A stretch of 64,000 nt of DNA from Chiayiivirga flava (GTDB lineage: Bacteria > Pseudomonadota > Gammaproteobacteria > Xanthomonadales > Xanthomonadaceae), in NCBI RefSeq assembly GCF_014202825.1, contig NZ_JACHHP010000001.1:1-64000 (forward strand), read 5' to 3'. This document shows positions 21,216 to 32,833 of this stretch, piece after piece. The first letter of the stretch is position 1. Every line of letters begins with the position of its first letter. The notes beneath the pieces were generated by a model, which made no database searches, was not told where the DNA came from, and was given only the letters and a program-made list of their open reading frames with translations. The position numbers and the translations under genes were made by a program.

Positions 21216-21254
21216 GCCGCCGCGCGCCGGGTGGGTTACCGCGTGCGCGGCGGC
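21216..21254. terminator. Possible hairpin terminator between convergent genes
   Basis: GCCGCCGCGC (21216-21225) pairs with GCGCGGCGGC (21245-21254) around a 19-base loop, at the meeting point of two convergent genes and overlapping the last codons of the minus-strand gene. No T-run follows, so termination is only suggested. Confidence 0.3.
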
Positions 21255-21700
21255 AGCGCTTCGTCCGGGCGCGGCCGGTCGCACCGCACGCAGGCGCCGG
21301 ACAGGCCCTGCTGCACGTCGTAGTCCACGTGGTGGGTCTCGGCGTTGTACTGCGCCGGCGCTTCGACCACGACGATCACCGAGCCGAAATCCCCGGGCGG
21401 CTGCTTGCGCGGCATGTACGCGGCGCAGGCGGCGCCGGCCGCGCTTTTGGCAATGCCGTAATCGTCGTCGAACTGGCCGCAGTCCTTGACCACCGGCGAT
21501 CCCGGCGGCGGGCATTCGTCCGCGACGCGCAGGTCGACCAGGGTCTGCGGAGAGATCTGGAACGTCGCCAGCACCACCTCCACGCCGGCCTCGCACCAGG
21601 TCTCGGACGGCAACTGCGCATGCGCGTGCGCACGCTGCGGATGCGCGGCGATGCACAGGACGATGGCGGCGCACAGGGCGAACGGGCGCGACATGGGCAT
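21236..21700 (-). CDS. Small secreted hypothetical protein
   Basis: 154 residues with a signal peptide (MSRPFALCAAIVLCIAAHPQRAHAH; a second ATG six bases in is also possible). The mature part has several Cys residues (ETWCEAGVEV, ADECPPPG, KDCGQFDDD, GAACAAY, CVRCDR) that could form disulfides, and a hydrophobic strand FGSVIVVVEAP. A GAGG lies ~9 bases before the first ATG. I do not recognise the family. It is monocistronic, between a convergent TPR gene and the aldolase-like gene. Confidence 0.6.
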   Translation of the reverse strand: MPMSRPFALCAAIVLCIAAHPQRAHAHAQLPSETWCEAGVEVVLATFQISPQTLVDLRVADECPPPGSPVVKDCGQFDDDYGIAKSAAGAACAAYMPRKQPPGDFGSVIVVVEAPAQYNAETHHVDYDVQQGLSGACVRCDRPRPDEALPPRTR

Positions 21701-21857
21701 GGACGGGAACCTCGAAGGACGCGCGGCTGCCGCGCAGGACGCTGCAGGCTAGGCGCAGGCCGCGGCGCTGTCCACGGAAAACCGGGACGATCCGGGAACG
21801 AATCAGAAAAATCACGGAACCTCAGTCGGTTGCGACCGCATCCGGCGTTCCCCGACC

Positions 21858-23003
21858 TCAGCCGGCGGCCTCGATCAGCACACGCGCGATCTCCTCGGCC
21901 GGCCTGCGCAGCAACGACAGGTTGACCTGCATCGCGAACTCGCCACTGTCCGGACGCGCCGGCGCGATATCGATCCCGCGCTCGGCTGCCCGCGCGACGA
22001 ACGCGTCCGGCGCGACATCGGCCACCGTCAGCAGGAACAGGCTGGTGCCGCCGTCGAGCCGGCGCACGCCGAAGCGCCCGTCGGCATTGAGCCGCGCCAG
22101 GACCGCGTCGGCCGTCTGCCAGGCGCGTGCGTAGTCCTGTTCGTACGACGGCAGGTGCAGCATCGCCGGCGCGACCAGCGGCCAGGCCTGGGGCAGCGAT
22201 CCACCGAACATGCGGCGCACGTGGTACAGACCGTCGATGAAGTCGGCGTCCCCCGCGAGGATCGCGCCGGACGCTGCGTTGAAGTGTTTCCAGAGCGACA
22301 CGAACACCGTGTCGAACGGCGCCGCGTACTCCCGCACGCTGCGGCCAGAATGCTGCGGCAGGTTGAACAGCCGGGCCCCGTCCAGATGCAGCCGGATGCC
22401 TTCGCCGCGCGCCCAGGCGCAGAGACGGTCGAGCTGCGCCGGATCGACCATCGCGTGCTGGCGCCGCCGCACCGGCGTCTCGATGCTGAGCACGCCCACG
22501 CCCTGTCGCACGCGGCCGCTGCGCGCGCGTTCGAGCGCCTGCTGCGCGTCCTCCACCGTCACCGTGGCGCGCCCTTCGCCCAGCGGCAGCAGGGTCAGGC
22601 CGCTCAGCGTCGCCGCGCCGTCGCCGCTGTCGTTGTAGAGGTGGCTTTCGGCCTGCACCAGCACGCGCCGGTCGGCGCCGGCCAGTTGCCGCACCGCGAT
22701 GTGGTTGGCCAGTGTTCCGGTCGGCAGGAATATCGCCGCCTGTTTCCCGAGCCGCTCGGCGAACGCCTGTTCCAGCTGCGCGATGCTGCCGCCGAGCGAA
22801 TATCCGTCGGGCGCGAACGCCGGATCGGCGGCGAGGGTCGCAAGCGTGCGGGCGTATTCGTCGGGCGACGGATTCAGCCCGTCGTGGATGAAATTGACCC
22901 GCCCGGGCCACGGTCCCGACGACGCGTCGGCAACCGTGGCGGCGGCAAGCGCGGGCGCGACGGCGGCAGCGCCGCCCGCGGCGAGGAAGTGTCGGCGTTT
23001 CAT
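21858..23003 (-). CDS. Tat-exported threonine-aldolase-family PLP enzyme
   Basis: 381 residues. The first 25 residues form a twin-arginine signal (MKRRHFLAAGGAAAVAPALA), predicting export of the folded, PLP-loaded enzyme. The remainder is a fold-type I beta-eliminating lyase of the threonine-aldolase group: FLPTGTLANHIA (92-103), LHLDGARLFN with Asp208, and the PLP lysine K239 in FVSLWKHF. Cytosolic L-threonine aldolases cleave threonine to glycine and acetaldehyde. A periplasmic version is unusual, and its substrate is unknown. The ATG has no competing upstream start. It is divergent from the SPFH gene at 23129. Confidence 0.85.
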   Translation of the reverse strand: MKRRHFLAAGGAAAVAPALAAATVADASSGPWPGRVNFIHDGLNPSPDEYARTLATLAADPAFAPDGYSLGGSIAQLEQAFAERLGKQAAIFLPTGTLANHIAVRQLAGADRRVLVQAESHLYNDSGDGAATLSGLTLLPLGEGRATVTVEDAQQALERARSGRVRQGVGVLSIETPVRRRQHAMVDPAQLDRLCAWARGEGIRLHLDGARLFNLPQHSGRSVREYAAPFDTVFVSLWKHFNAASGAILAGDADFIDGLYHVRRMFGGSLPQAWPLVAPAMLHLPSYEQDYARAWQTADAVLARLNADGRFGVRRLDGGTSLFLLTVADVAPDAFVARAAERGIDIAPARPDSGEFAMQVNLSLLRRPAEEIARVLIEAAG

Positions 23004-23128
23004 CGCTGTCCGGCGTGTTCGTGGGAGTGGAAGTGTGCCTCACGCCGGCGGCGCATGGCGGGCACGGCATGGCAATTCGCTGCCGCACCTGCACTACAAT
23101 CGCCGCTTCCTCCTGCCGGACCGTGCCA

Positions 23129-24193
23129 ATGAGCATTCTCGGATTCATCAAGGGCGAACTGCTCGAAATCATCGAGTGGACCGACGATTCGCGAGACACG
23201 CTCTCGTATCGCTATCCGGACGAGGACAAGGAGATCAAGAACGGCGCGCAGCTCATCGTGCGCGAATCGCAGGTCGTGCAGTTTGTCGCGGCCGGCAAAT
23301 ACGCCGATCTTTTCGGTCCCGGCAAGCACACGCTGACGACCGAGAACATCCCGGTCCTGTCGACCATCCTGGGCTGGAAATACGGCTTCAATTCGCCGTT
23401 CAAGTGCGATGTCTACTACCTCAACACGCGCCTGTTCACGGGCAACAAATGGGGCACCTCCAATCCGGTGATGATGCGCGACAAGGATTTCGGCGTGGTG
23501 CGGCTGCGCGCCTTCGGCACCTACGATTTCCGCATCGTCGATCCGCCGAAGTTCCTGCGCGAGGTGGCCGGCACGGACCAGAATTTCCGCCTCGACGAAT
23601 TCGCCGACACCATGCGTTCGCGCATCGTCAGCGTGTTCACCGATGCGCTCGCCACCGCGCAGGTGCCCGCGCTCGACATCGCCTCGCGCTACGGCGAGAT
23701 GGGCGAGGCGCTGCTGCCGATCATCAACCCGGCGGTCAGCGAAAAGTACGGCCTGGAAATCACCTCGTTCGTGCTTGAGAACGTGTCGGTGCCGCCGGAA
23801 GTGGAGCAGGCGATCGACAAGCGTTCCGGCATGGGCATCGTCGGCAACCTCAACGACTACGTGAAATACCAGATGGGCCATGCGATGGGCGCCGGCGGCG
23901 AGGCGGCTTCCGCCGCGACCGTGCCGGCGACTATGGCGATGGGCTTCGGCATGGCGCAGGAGATGATGCGCGGCATGCAGAACGGCGGTGCGGGTTCGCC
24001 GCCGCCTGCGCCGGCAGCACCGGCCGCTGCGGCAACGCCCGACGTGCTCACGCCGGAGCAGGTGGCGCAGGCACTGGGCGTGTCGCTGGAGGATGTGATG
24101 GCATCGATCACGGCGGGCGACTTGAAGGCGCGCAAGATCGGCAGTGCCTGGCGCATCGCGAAGTCATCGCTTGATGAATTCCTGAAAGGATGA
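23129..24193 (+). CDS. SPFH-domain (YdjI / virion-core-like) protein with C-terminal excisionase-type HTH
   Basis: Starting at 23129 gives 354 residues beginning MSILGFIKGELLEIIEW, the conserved beginning of the YdjI-type SPFH proteins. The longer upstream frame has an atypical composition and was not used. The SPFH/band-7 region spans ~15-230. A Met/Gly-rich region (AMGFGMAQEMMRGMQNGG) and a Pro/Ala linker follow, then a C-terminal ~50-residue helix-turn-helix of the excisionase/MerR type (LTPEQVAQALGVSLEDVMASI...ARKIGSAWRI). SPFH proteins organise membrane assemblies; an HTH at the end is an odd partner and may mediate protein contacts. The zinc-ribbon gene follows 78 bp downstream on the same strand. 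Confidence 0.85.
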   Translation: MSILGFIKGELLEIIEWTDDSRDTLSYRYPDEDKEIKNGAQLIVRESQVVQFVAAGKYADLFGPGKHTLTTENIPVLSTILGWKYGFNSPFKCDVYYLNTRLFTGNKWGTSNPVMMRDKDFGVVRLRAFGTYDFRIVDPPKFLREVAGTDQNFRLDEFADTMRSRIVSVFTDALATAQVPALDIASRYGEMGEALLPIINPAVSEKYGLEITSFVLENVSVPPEVEQAIDKRSGMGIVGNLNDYVKYQMGHAMGAGGEAASAATVPATMAMGFGMAQEMMRGMQNGGAGSPPPAPAAPAAAATPDVLTPEQVAQALGVSLEDVMASITAGDLKARKIGSAWRIAKSSLDEFLKG

Positions 24194-24220
24194 TCCTCGC
24201 CGAGCGGCATTCCTGACTCC

Positions 24221-24256
24221 CCGTCGTCCCGGCGAATGCCCGGACCCAGCGACGTT
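24221..24256 (+). repeat. Single copy of a dispersed palindromic repeat
   Basis: This 36-base unit contains the palindromic core GTCCCGGCGAATGCCCGGAC and matches, apart from a few bases, the unit present twice in mirror orientation at 48847-48952. Short repeats of this type are dispersed in many proteobacterial genomes. It lies between the SPFH and zinc-ribbon genes, and its ATG at 24236 creates a false start for the downstream gene. Confidence 0.7.
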
Positions 24257-24271
24257 GCCTTCGACACTTCG

Positions 24272-25390
24272 ATGACCGACGCCCCCAGCACCGCCACCGT
24301 CGGCAAGCACCCCTGTCCCGAGTGCGGCGGCGACCTGCAGTGGAACGCCGCCGCGCAGTCGCTGCGCTGCCCGTACTGCGGCACCATCGTGCCGTGGACG
24401 CCGGCGCAGGCGGCCGATCCCGGCGCCGGCGTCGTCGAGCTCGACCTCGCCGCAGCGCTCGCCGACCCCGCAGTCGACCGCGGCTGGGGCAGCGACCGGC
24501 GCGAGGTGCAGTGCCAGAGCTGCCACGCGATCTCGGTGTTCGTCGACGGCAAGGTTGCCAAACGCTGCGAATTCTGCGGCTCGCCGGCGATCATCCCGCA
24601 CGAATCGCAGCAGGACGCGATCACGCCGCAGAGCCTGCTGCCGTTCCGCATCAGCGACGGGCAGGTGCGCGACCTCATCCGCACCTGGTACGGCTCGCAC
24701 TTCTTCGCGCCGAACAAGCTCAAGACGGCAGCGCTCACCGACACGCTGAGCGGCATCTACCTGCCTTACTGGACGTTCGATTCGCACGTCCACGCCACGT
24801 GGACCGCGGAGGCGGGGCACTACTACTACGAGACCGAGCACTACACCGATTCCAAGGGTCAGCGGCGGACGCGGCAGGTGCGGCACACGCGCTGGGTGCC
24901 GGCGGCCGGGGAACTGGAGCATTTCTTCGACGACGAACTCGTGCCCGGCACCACCGGCGTGCACGCCGACCTGCTGCGCGTGGTGGAGCCGTTCCCGACC
25001 ACGAGCGATCTGAAACCCTATGCGCACGAGTTCGTGCGCGGCTGGACGGTGGAGCGTTACCAGGTGGATCTGCGGCGCGCGGCCGAGACCAACATGGCGC
25101 AGATGCAGGACCAGGTACGCGCGCTGTGTGCGGCGCAGGTGCCGGGCGACACGCAGCGCAATCTGGTCGTGGATGCCAGCTACCGGGGCCGCACGTTCAA
25201 GCACATCCTCGTGCCGCTGTGGCTGGTCAGCTACACCTACGGATCGCGCCGCTTCCAGGTGATCGCGAACGGCTACACCGGCAAGGTGGCGGGCGAGTGG
25301 CCGGTGAGCTGGGTCAAGGTGTTCTTCGCGGGCGTCGTGGCCCTGTTGCTGGCGGCGATCGTCGTCTACGTGGTCCTGCAGTCGCAGTGA
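24272..25390 (+). CDS. Double zinc-ribbon membrane-anchored protein (TFIIB-type zinc-ribbon family)
   Basis: An in-frame ATG at 24236 lies inside the dispersed repeat, so 24272 is preferred (372 residues, MTDAPSTATVGKHPCPECGG). There are two CxxC...CxxC ribbons, C15/C18/C33/C36 and C81/C84/C99/C102. A conserved central domain follows (YLPYWTFDSHVHATWTAEAG), and a single C-terminal membrane span (~350-370) has a short tail. Relatives are often encoded next to YdjI-type SPFH proteins, as here, which suggests a joint membrane complex. Molecular function is not established. Confidence in the family is good; confidence in the exact start is moderate. Confidence 0.85.
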   Translation: MTDAPSTATVGKHPCPECGGDLQWNAAAQSLRCPYCGTIVPWTPAQAADPGAGVVELDLAAALADPAVDRGWGSDRREVQCQSCHAISVFVDGKVAKRCEFCGSPAIIPHESQQDAITPQSLLPFRISDGQVRDLIRTWYGSHFFAPNKLKTAALTDTLSGIYLPYWTFDSHVHATWTAEAGHYYYETEHYTDSKGQRRTRQVRHTRWVPAAGELEHFFDDELVPGTTGVHADLLRVVEPFPTTSDLKPYAHEFVRGWTVERYQVDLRRAAETNMAQMQDQVRALCAAQVPGDTQRNLVVDASYRGRTFKHILVPLWLVSYTYGSRRFQVIANGYTGKVAGEWPVSWVKVFFAGVVALLLAAIVVYVVLQSQ

Positions 25391-25406
25391 TCGGCGGCGC
25401 GGCGGG

Positions 25407-25754
25407 TCAGCGCGTCACCGACAGCAGATCCGGCGGGCTCACGGGTTTGGTGAGGTAGCGGTCGAACAGATGCGGATCCTCCGCGTCGCAGGCGTCGCGC
25501 CCGCTGAGCGCAACGAGCCTGCAGCCGCGCAGCCGATCGTCGGCGCGCACGCGCCGCGCCACCTCCGCACCGCTCAGGCCGGGCATGCTCGAATCCAGGA
25601 TGATGAGATCGGGCGCATGCGTGCAGGCCAGGTCCCACGCGCGCAGGCCATCGGTGGCCGTCACGACGCGATGGCCCTCCATTTCCAGGAACATCGCGAT
25701 GACTTCCAGGCTGGGTGCGTCGTCGTCGGCAACCAGGATGGTCAACGCCGTCAT
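25407..25754 (-). CDS. Single-domain response regulator (receiver only)
   Basis: 115 residues from an ATG at 25754, preceded by GGAGAG. The receiver has an acidic pocket ADDD (9-12), phospho-acceptor D54 (LIILDSSMPG), a Ser/Thr in LVALSGRD and a Lys in LTKPVS. There is no output domain, so it likely acts as a phosphate shuttle or by protein contact. It lies 157 bp downstream of the receiver-kinase gene on the same strand and is the last member of the CheR/CheB/hybrid-kinase group. Upstream frames that lengthen it are shadows. Confidence 0.9.
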   Translation of the reverse strand: MTALTILVADDDAPSLEVIAMFLEMEGHRVVTATDGLRAWDLACTHAPDLIILDSSMPGLSGAEVARRVRADDRLRGCRLVALSGRDACDAEDPHLFDRYLTKPVSPPDLLSVTR

Positions 25755-25911
25755 GAAGAACTCTCCGGGGATCGAATGCGCCGTGCGCGTGGGGCCGTGG
25801 GGACGCGTCCGCACGCACGGTCCGTGCGTCGGGTTGCAGGATGCAAGGTTAAGACAATCGTGCAGCGCAGTGACACGGCGCCGACGCAAAAATGAAAAAT
25901 TTGCAATCGTT

Positions 25912-27084
25912 TCAAGCGTCCAGACGCAGCGAGCCCGCATCGTGCGCGTGCCAGGAGGCGCCGTCGGCCGGCACGTTGCGGCGCGGCAGCAGGACTTCGA
26001 TCGCCGTCCCGTCGGTGGCGTTCGACTGCACCGCGATCCGGCCGCGATGCGCGTGCACGATGCGTTCGGCGATGTAGAGCCCGAGGCCCAGGCCGTCGTC
26101 GCGCCCGCGCGGGCGCTGGGCACCGTGGAACGGGTCGAACAGATGTTCGAGCACGTCGGCCGGGATGGCCCCGGCGTTGGCGAACACGATGCGGACCTCG
26201 TCCGGCGATGTGCCGTCGACGCGGATGCGCACCGGCACCTGGTCGCCGCCGTGGTCGAGCGCGTTGCCGGCGAGGTTGGTGAACATCTGCGCGAGCCTGT
26301 CCGGATCCCACTCGCCCTCGAGATCGCCGACGCACGCAAGCTCGAGGGTGCGCGTGGGATAGAGCAGGCGTTGCTCGGCGGCGATCCTTTCGGCGAGCGC
26401 GCGCAGGTCCTCGCGCCGCGGCTGCACCGCGAGCCCGCCGCCGACGCGCGCCCGGGCCACGTCCAGCAGGTCGGCGATCATCCGCTTCATGCGCTGTCCG
26501 CAACTGGTGATGAGTTCGGCCACGTGTGCCAGCCGTTCCGGCGGCAACTGCGCGTTGAGCAGGTTGGCGCCCATCACCATCGTGTTGAGCGGCGAGCGCA
26601 GGTCGTGGCCGAGCACGGCCATGAACATCTGGCTCAGGCGCAGCGCTTCGGTGCGTTCGCGCAACTCGTCCGCGAGCCGCAGGCGCTGCCGGTGCAGCTC
26701 CACGAACACCCCCACCTTGCTGCGCAGCACGTGCGGCTCGATCGGCTTGTGCAGGAAGTCCACCGCGCCCGCGTCGTAGCCCTTGAACAGGCGCAAACGG
26801 TCGCTGCCGCTCGCGGTGACGAAGATGATCGGCACGTGCCGCGTGCGCTTGCTGCCGCGCATGAACTCGGCCACTTCGAAACCGTCCATGCCCGGCATTT
26901 GCACATCGAGCAGCACGAGCGCGATGTCGTGCGCCAGCAGCAGTTCCAGTGCCTGCGAACCGGAGCGGGCGGTCAGGATCTCGACATCGCCGCCCTCGAG
27001 CAGCGCGCCCAGGGCAAGGAGGTTTTCGTCGAGATCGTCGACGAGCAGGCATTTGACCGGTGGGAGCACGGTGGGAGGCGTCAT
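25912..27084 (-). CDS. Receiver-histidine kinase (REC-HisKA-HATPase)
   Basis: 390 residues: receiver at ~10-125 with D60 (LVLLDVQMPG), a short coiled coil, a HisKA with H160 (VLGHDLRSPLN), and an HATPase with N-box NLAGNALDH and a G-box GLGLGLYIAERI. It has no membrane span, so it is cytosolic and probably driven by a partner kinase through its receiver. The ATG at 27084 overlaps the stop of the CheB gene by four bases (ATGA), showing translational coupling. Confidence 0.92.
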   Translation of the reverse strand: MTPPTVLPPVKCLLVDDLDENLLALGALLEGGDVEILTARSGSQALELLLAHDIALVLLDVQMPGMDGFEVAEFMRGSKRTRHVPIIFVTASGSDRLRLFKGYDAGAVDFLHKPIEPHVLRSKVGVFVELHRQRLRLADELRERTEALRLSQMFMAVLGHDLRSPLNTMVMGANLLNAQLPPERLAHVAELITSCGQRMKRMIADLLDVARARVGGGLAVQPRREDLRALAERIAAEQRLLYPTRTLELACVGDLEGEWDPDRLAQMFTNLAGNALDHGGDQVPVRIRVDGTSPDEVRIVFANAGAIPADVLEHLFDPFHGAQRPRGRDDGLGLGLYIAERIVHAHRGRIAVQSNATDGTAIEVLLPRRNVPADGASWHAHDAGSLRLDA

Positions 27085-27656
27085 GGTGGCGGATCGAAGG
27101 TGATGGAATGCAGGCGTGCGGCGATGTCGGCAAGCGCAAGCACCTCCGCCTGCGGCACGCGGCGCAGCGCAGCGGAGGGCATGATCGGTCCGCGTGCCCG
27201 GGCCGGGTCCTGCACGAGGGTGCGGGCACCGGCGCGCGCGAGCGCCGCCAGGCCGGCGGCACCGTCCTCGCTGTTGCCGGTCAGCACGATGCCGAGCAGG
27301 CGGCGTCCGTACACATCGGCCGCGGTCTCGAACAGGGCGTCGATCGACGGCCGGGAAAACTGCACCGGCGCGTCGGCCGACAACACGACCTGCGGCCCGG
27401 TGTCGATGAGCAGGTGGTAGTCCGGCGGCGCGAAATACAGGGTGCCGGGCAGCACGGGTTCCTTGTCCTCGGCTTCCTTCACCGCGAGCGCGCAGGCCGG
27501 CGCGAAGATGTCGGCGAGCAGGCTGGCGCGGTCCGGCGGCAGGTGCAGCACGACGAACACCGCCGCGTCGAGGTCGCGCGGCAGCGCCGGCAGCAGCTGC
27601 AGCAGCGCTTCGACGCCACCGACCGAGGCCCCGATGACGATCGCGGCCGGCGTCAC
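27081..27656 (-). CDS. CheB-type methylesterase without a receiver domain
   Basis: 191 residues from a GTG at 27656 that overlaps the CheR stop (GTGA). The catalytic CheB domain shows Ser11 (GASVGG), His38 (VLHLPPD) and Asp131 (TGNSEDGAAG), corresponding to the Ser-His-Asp triad. The usual N-terminal receiver is absent, so activity is not controlled by direct phosphorylation. No chemoreceptor is encoded nearby. In similar CheR/CheB/hybrid-kinase clusters the pair is thought to modify a signalling protein other than a classical chemoreceptor. Confidence 0.88.
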   Translation of the reverse strand: MTPAAIVIGASVGGVEALLQLLPALPRDLDAAVFVVLHLPPDRASLLADIFAPACALAVKEAEDKEPVLPGTLYFAPPDYHLLIDTGPQVVLSADAPVQFSRPSIDALFETAADVYGRRLLGIVLTGNSEDGAAGLAALARAGARTLVQDPARARGPIMPSAALRRVPQAEVLALADIAARLHSITFDPPP

Positions 27657-28489
27657 GCCCCGACCTTCTGGAACACGCGGTGTTCCTGCGACACGGGTTC
27701 GAACGCCGCCGCGTAACTGGTGAAGCGCAGCGATTCGCGTGCGCCGATGCCGAGAAAGCCCTTGAGGCACAGCGCATCGCGGAACAGGCGCACGGCGCGA
27801 TCCTGCAGTCCGCGATCGAAATAGATCAGCACGTTGCGGCACGACACCAGCTGCATCTCGGCGAACACGCTGTCGGTGGCGAGGCTGTGATCGGCGAACA
27901 CGATGTGGTCGCGCAGGCTGCGATCGAACACCGCGTTGCCGTAGGCGGCGGTGTAATAGTCGGAAAACGCCGCGGTGCCGCCGGAGCGGCGGTGGTTTTC
28001 GGTGAAGCCGGCGAGGCGGTCGATTGCGTAGACACCGCTGCGGGCCTGTTCCAGCGCGCGCGCGTTGATGTCGGTGGCGTAGATCAGCGTGCGCGAAAGC
28101 AGCCCGCATTCGCGCAACAGGATCGCGAACGAATAGGCCTCCTCGCCGGAACTGCAGCCGGCCACCCAGACCTTCAGCGAGGGATAGGTGTGCAGCACCG
28201 GCGCCACGCGTTCGCGCAGCACGCGGAAGTACTCCGGGTCGCGGAACATGTCGCTCACCTGCACGGTGAGATAATCGAGCAAGGCGCCGAACAGTGTCGC
28301 GTCGCGCAGCACCTTGCCCTGCAGTTCCGACACCGTATCGAAGCCGAAACGCGCGAGCGCCGCGCCGATGCGGCGCTTGATCGACACGAAGGCGTAGCTG
28401 CGGAAATCGTAGTGGTACTGCAGGTAGATCGCGTCGATGAGGGCGCGCAATTCCACGTCCTGCACCTGCCGCGGCGCCTGCGCGTTCAT
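27653..28489 (-). CDS. CheR-type protein methyltransferase
   Basis: 278 residues starting at the ATG at 28489. A CheR N-terminal helical domain (~10-75) precedes a SAM-binding domain with AGCSSGEEAYS (110-120) and the family block ATDINARALEQAR. The later motif SCRNVLIYF is typical of CheR. It lies 25 bp downstream of the hybrid kinase and overlaps CheB by four bases. It should methylate glutamates of a partner protein; which one cannot be told here. Confidence 0.92.
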   Translation of the reverse strand: MNAQAPRQVQDVELRALIDAIYLQYHYDFRSYAFVSIKRRIGAALARFGFDTVSELQGKVLRDATLFGALLDYLTVQVSDMFRDPEYFRVLRERVAPVLHTYPSLKVWVAGCSSGEEAYSFAILLRECGLLSRTLIYATDINARALEQARSGVYAIDRLAGFTENHRRSGGTAAFSDYYTAAYGNAVFDRSLRDHIVFADHSLATDSVFAEMQLVSCRNVLIYFDRGLQDRAVRLFRDALCLKGFLGIGARESLRFTSYAAAFEPVSQEHRVFQKVGA

Positions 28490-28514
28490 CGTGGGGTTCC
28501 CGGCGCAGCGTCGG

Positions 28515-31946
<3,432 letters not shown>

Positions 31947-32130
31947 GGGTTCGGGTCCCCTGGATGGCCGCTCCGCCGGTACGGATCGGCAAACCGGTAT
32001 TGAAGCCGTTGCGATGCCGTCAGACAAGCATGCCGTCATGCCCCGTCCGCCTGGTGCCGCAGCGCGCCAGCCCGCCGTGCAAACGACACGGGCCGTCGCG
32101 CGCGACCGTGCGAAATACGACCCCGGCTGT

Positions 32131-32166
32131 ACGTCAACCGACGTCGCGCTGCGTGTCCGCACGGAC
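32131..32166. promoter_or_regulatory. Two palindromes upstream of a sigma54-type promoter
   Basis: ACGTC-AACC-GACGT (32131-32144) and GTCCG-CA-CGGAC (32155-32166) lie just upstream of the -24/-12 element at 32174. They could be activator sites, but NtrC-type activators usually bind further upstream, so this is a weak suggestion. Confidence 0.25.
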
Positions 32167-32173
32167 GTCTGCA

Positions 32174-32189
32174 TGGCACGAAGCATGCT
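32174..32189 (+). promoter_or_regulatory. Sigma54 (-24/-12) promoter candidate
   Basis: TGGCACG-aagc-ATGCT fits the consensus TGGCACG-N4-TTGCW with one mismatch and exact GG/GC spacing. Transcription would begin near 32200, followed by a CGGAG ribosome site and the ATG at 32221. An NtrC-family activator is encoded about 600 bp downstream, so regulation by it is plausible. Confidence 0.55.
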
Positions 32190-32220
32190 CGCGCAGGGAC
32201 GGGACTTCCGCGGAGACGCC

Positions 32221-32415
32221 ATGACCACGCCCCTCGACAAGCCGCTGCGGCGCGAACTGCGCATCGATGACGCGGCGTATACGCTCACCATCGATCCGTC
32301 CGGTCTGAAGCTGGTCGAGAAAGGCCGGCGGCGCGGGATCGAGCTTGCATGGACGGCACTGGTCAACGGCGACGCCTCGCTTGCCGCCGCACTCGAGGCA
32401 TCGGTGCGTCCATGA
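32221..32415 (+). CDS. Small hypothetical protein (64 aa)
   Basis: MTTPLDKPLRRELRIDDAAY... is a soluble 64-residue protein with alternating hydrophobic residues (YTLTIDPSGLKLVEKGRRRGIELAW), suggesting a small beta-rich fold. GGAGA lies in front of the ATG, and a sigma54-type promoter lies ~35-47 bases upstream. Its stop overlaps the next ATG (ATGA). I do not recognise the family. Confidence 0.65.
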   Translation: MTTPLDKPLRRELRIDDAAYTLTIDPSGLKLVEKGRRRGIELAWTALVNGDASLAAALEASVRP

Positions 32416-32726
32416 GCATGACGTTCCACGCCGACGGCGGTCCTCGCGCCCTGCACGACGACACGATGTCGGGCGATGCACCGGCATTCGGCATCGTGTT
32501 GCGCGATCTGGACGATGCGCCGGCCACGCTGATCGAGCGGGCGTTCGACGCCTTGGGACGGGCCGGCGCCTACGGAATCGACGTGGTGCGCGTGTACGAC
32601 GACGGCGCCGCGCACGTCGAACTCGCCTTCTTCCGCGAACGCGGTGCGTTCGGCCCGACCCTCGACGCGCAGTTGCGCCCGTTCGGGGTGGCGCCGGTGC
32701 GGGACGTGGATGCAGGATCGCAGTAG
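32412..32726 (+). CDS. Small hypothetical protein (104 aa), translationally coupled
   Basis: It starts at 32412, overlapping the preceding stop by four bases; a second ATG lies six bases on. The 104-residue product has no membrane span and no recognised motif. Its middle (PATLIERAFDALGRAGAYGIDVVRVYDDGAAHVELAFF) looks like a mixed alpha/beta fold. It lies directly upstream of the NtrC-type activator, 107 bp away on the same strand, and should be part of the sigma54-driven unit. The function is unknown. Confidence 0.6.
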   Translation: MSMTFHADGGPRALHDDTMSGDAPAFGIVLRDLDDAPATLIERAFDALGRAGAYGIDVVRVYDDGAAHVELAFFRERGAFGPTLDAQLRPFGVAPVRDVDAGSQ

Positions 32727-32833
32727 CCGGCGCGGACAAGTCGTTGTAGAACTAGCAACCCCGTTCTCCGGACGACGGGCGTCTCCATCCGCGCCGGAGC
32801 CCCACCGCCCGATCGCAGGCGACTTCGCCCACG

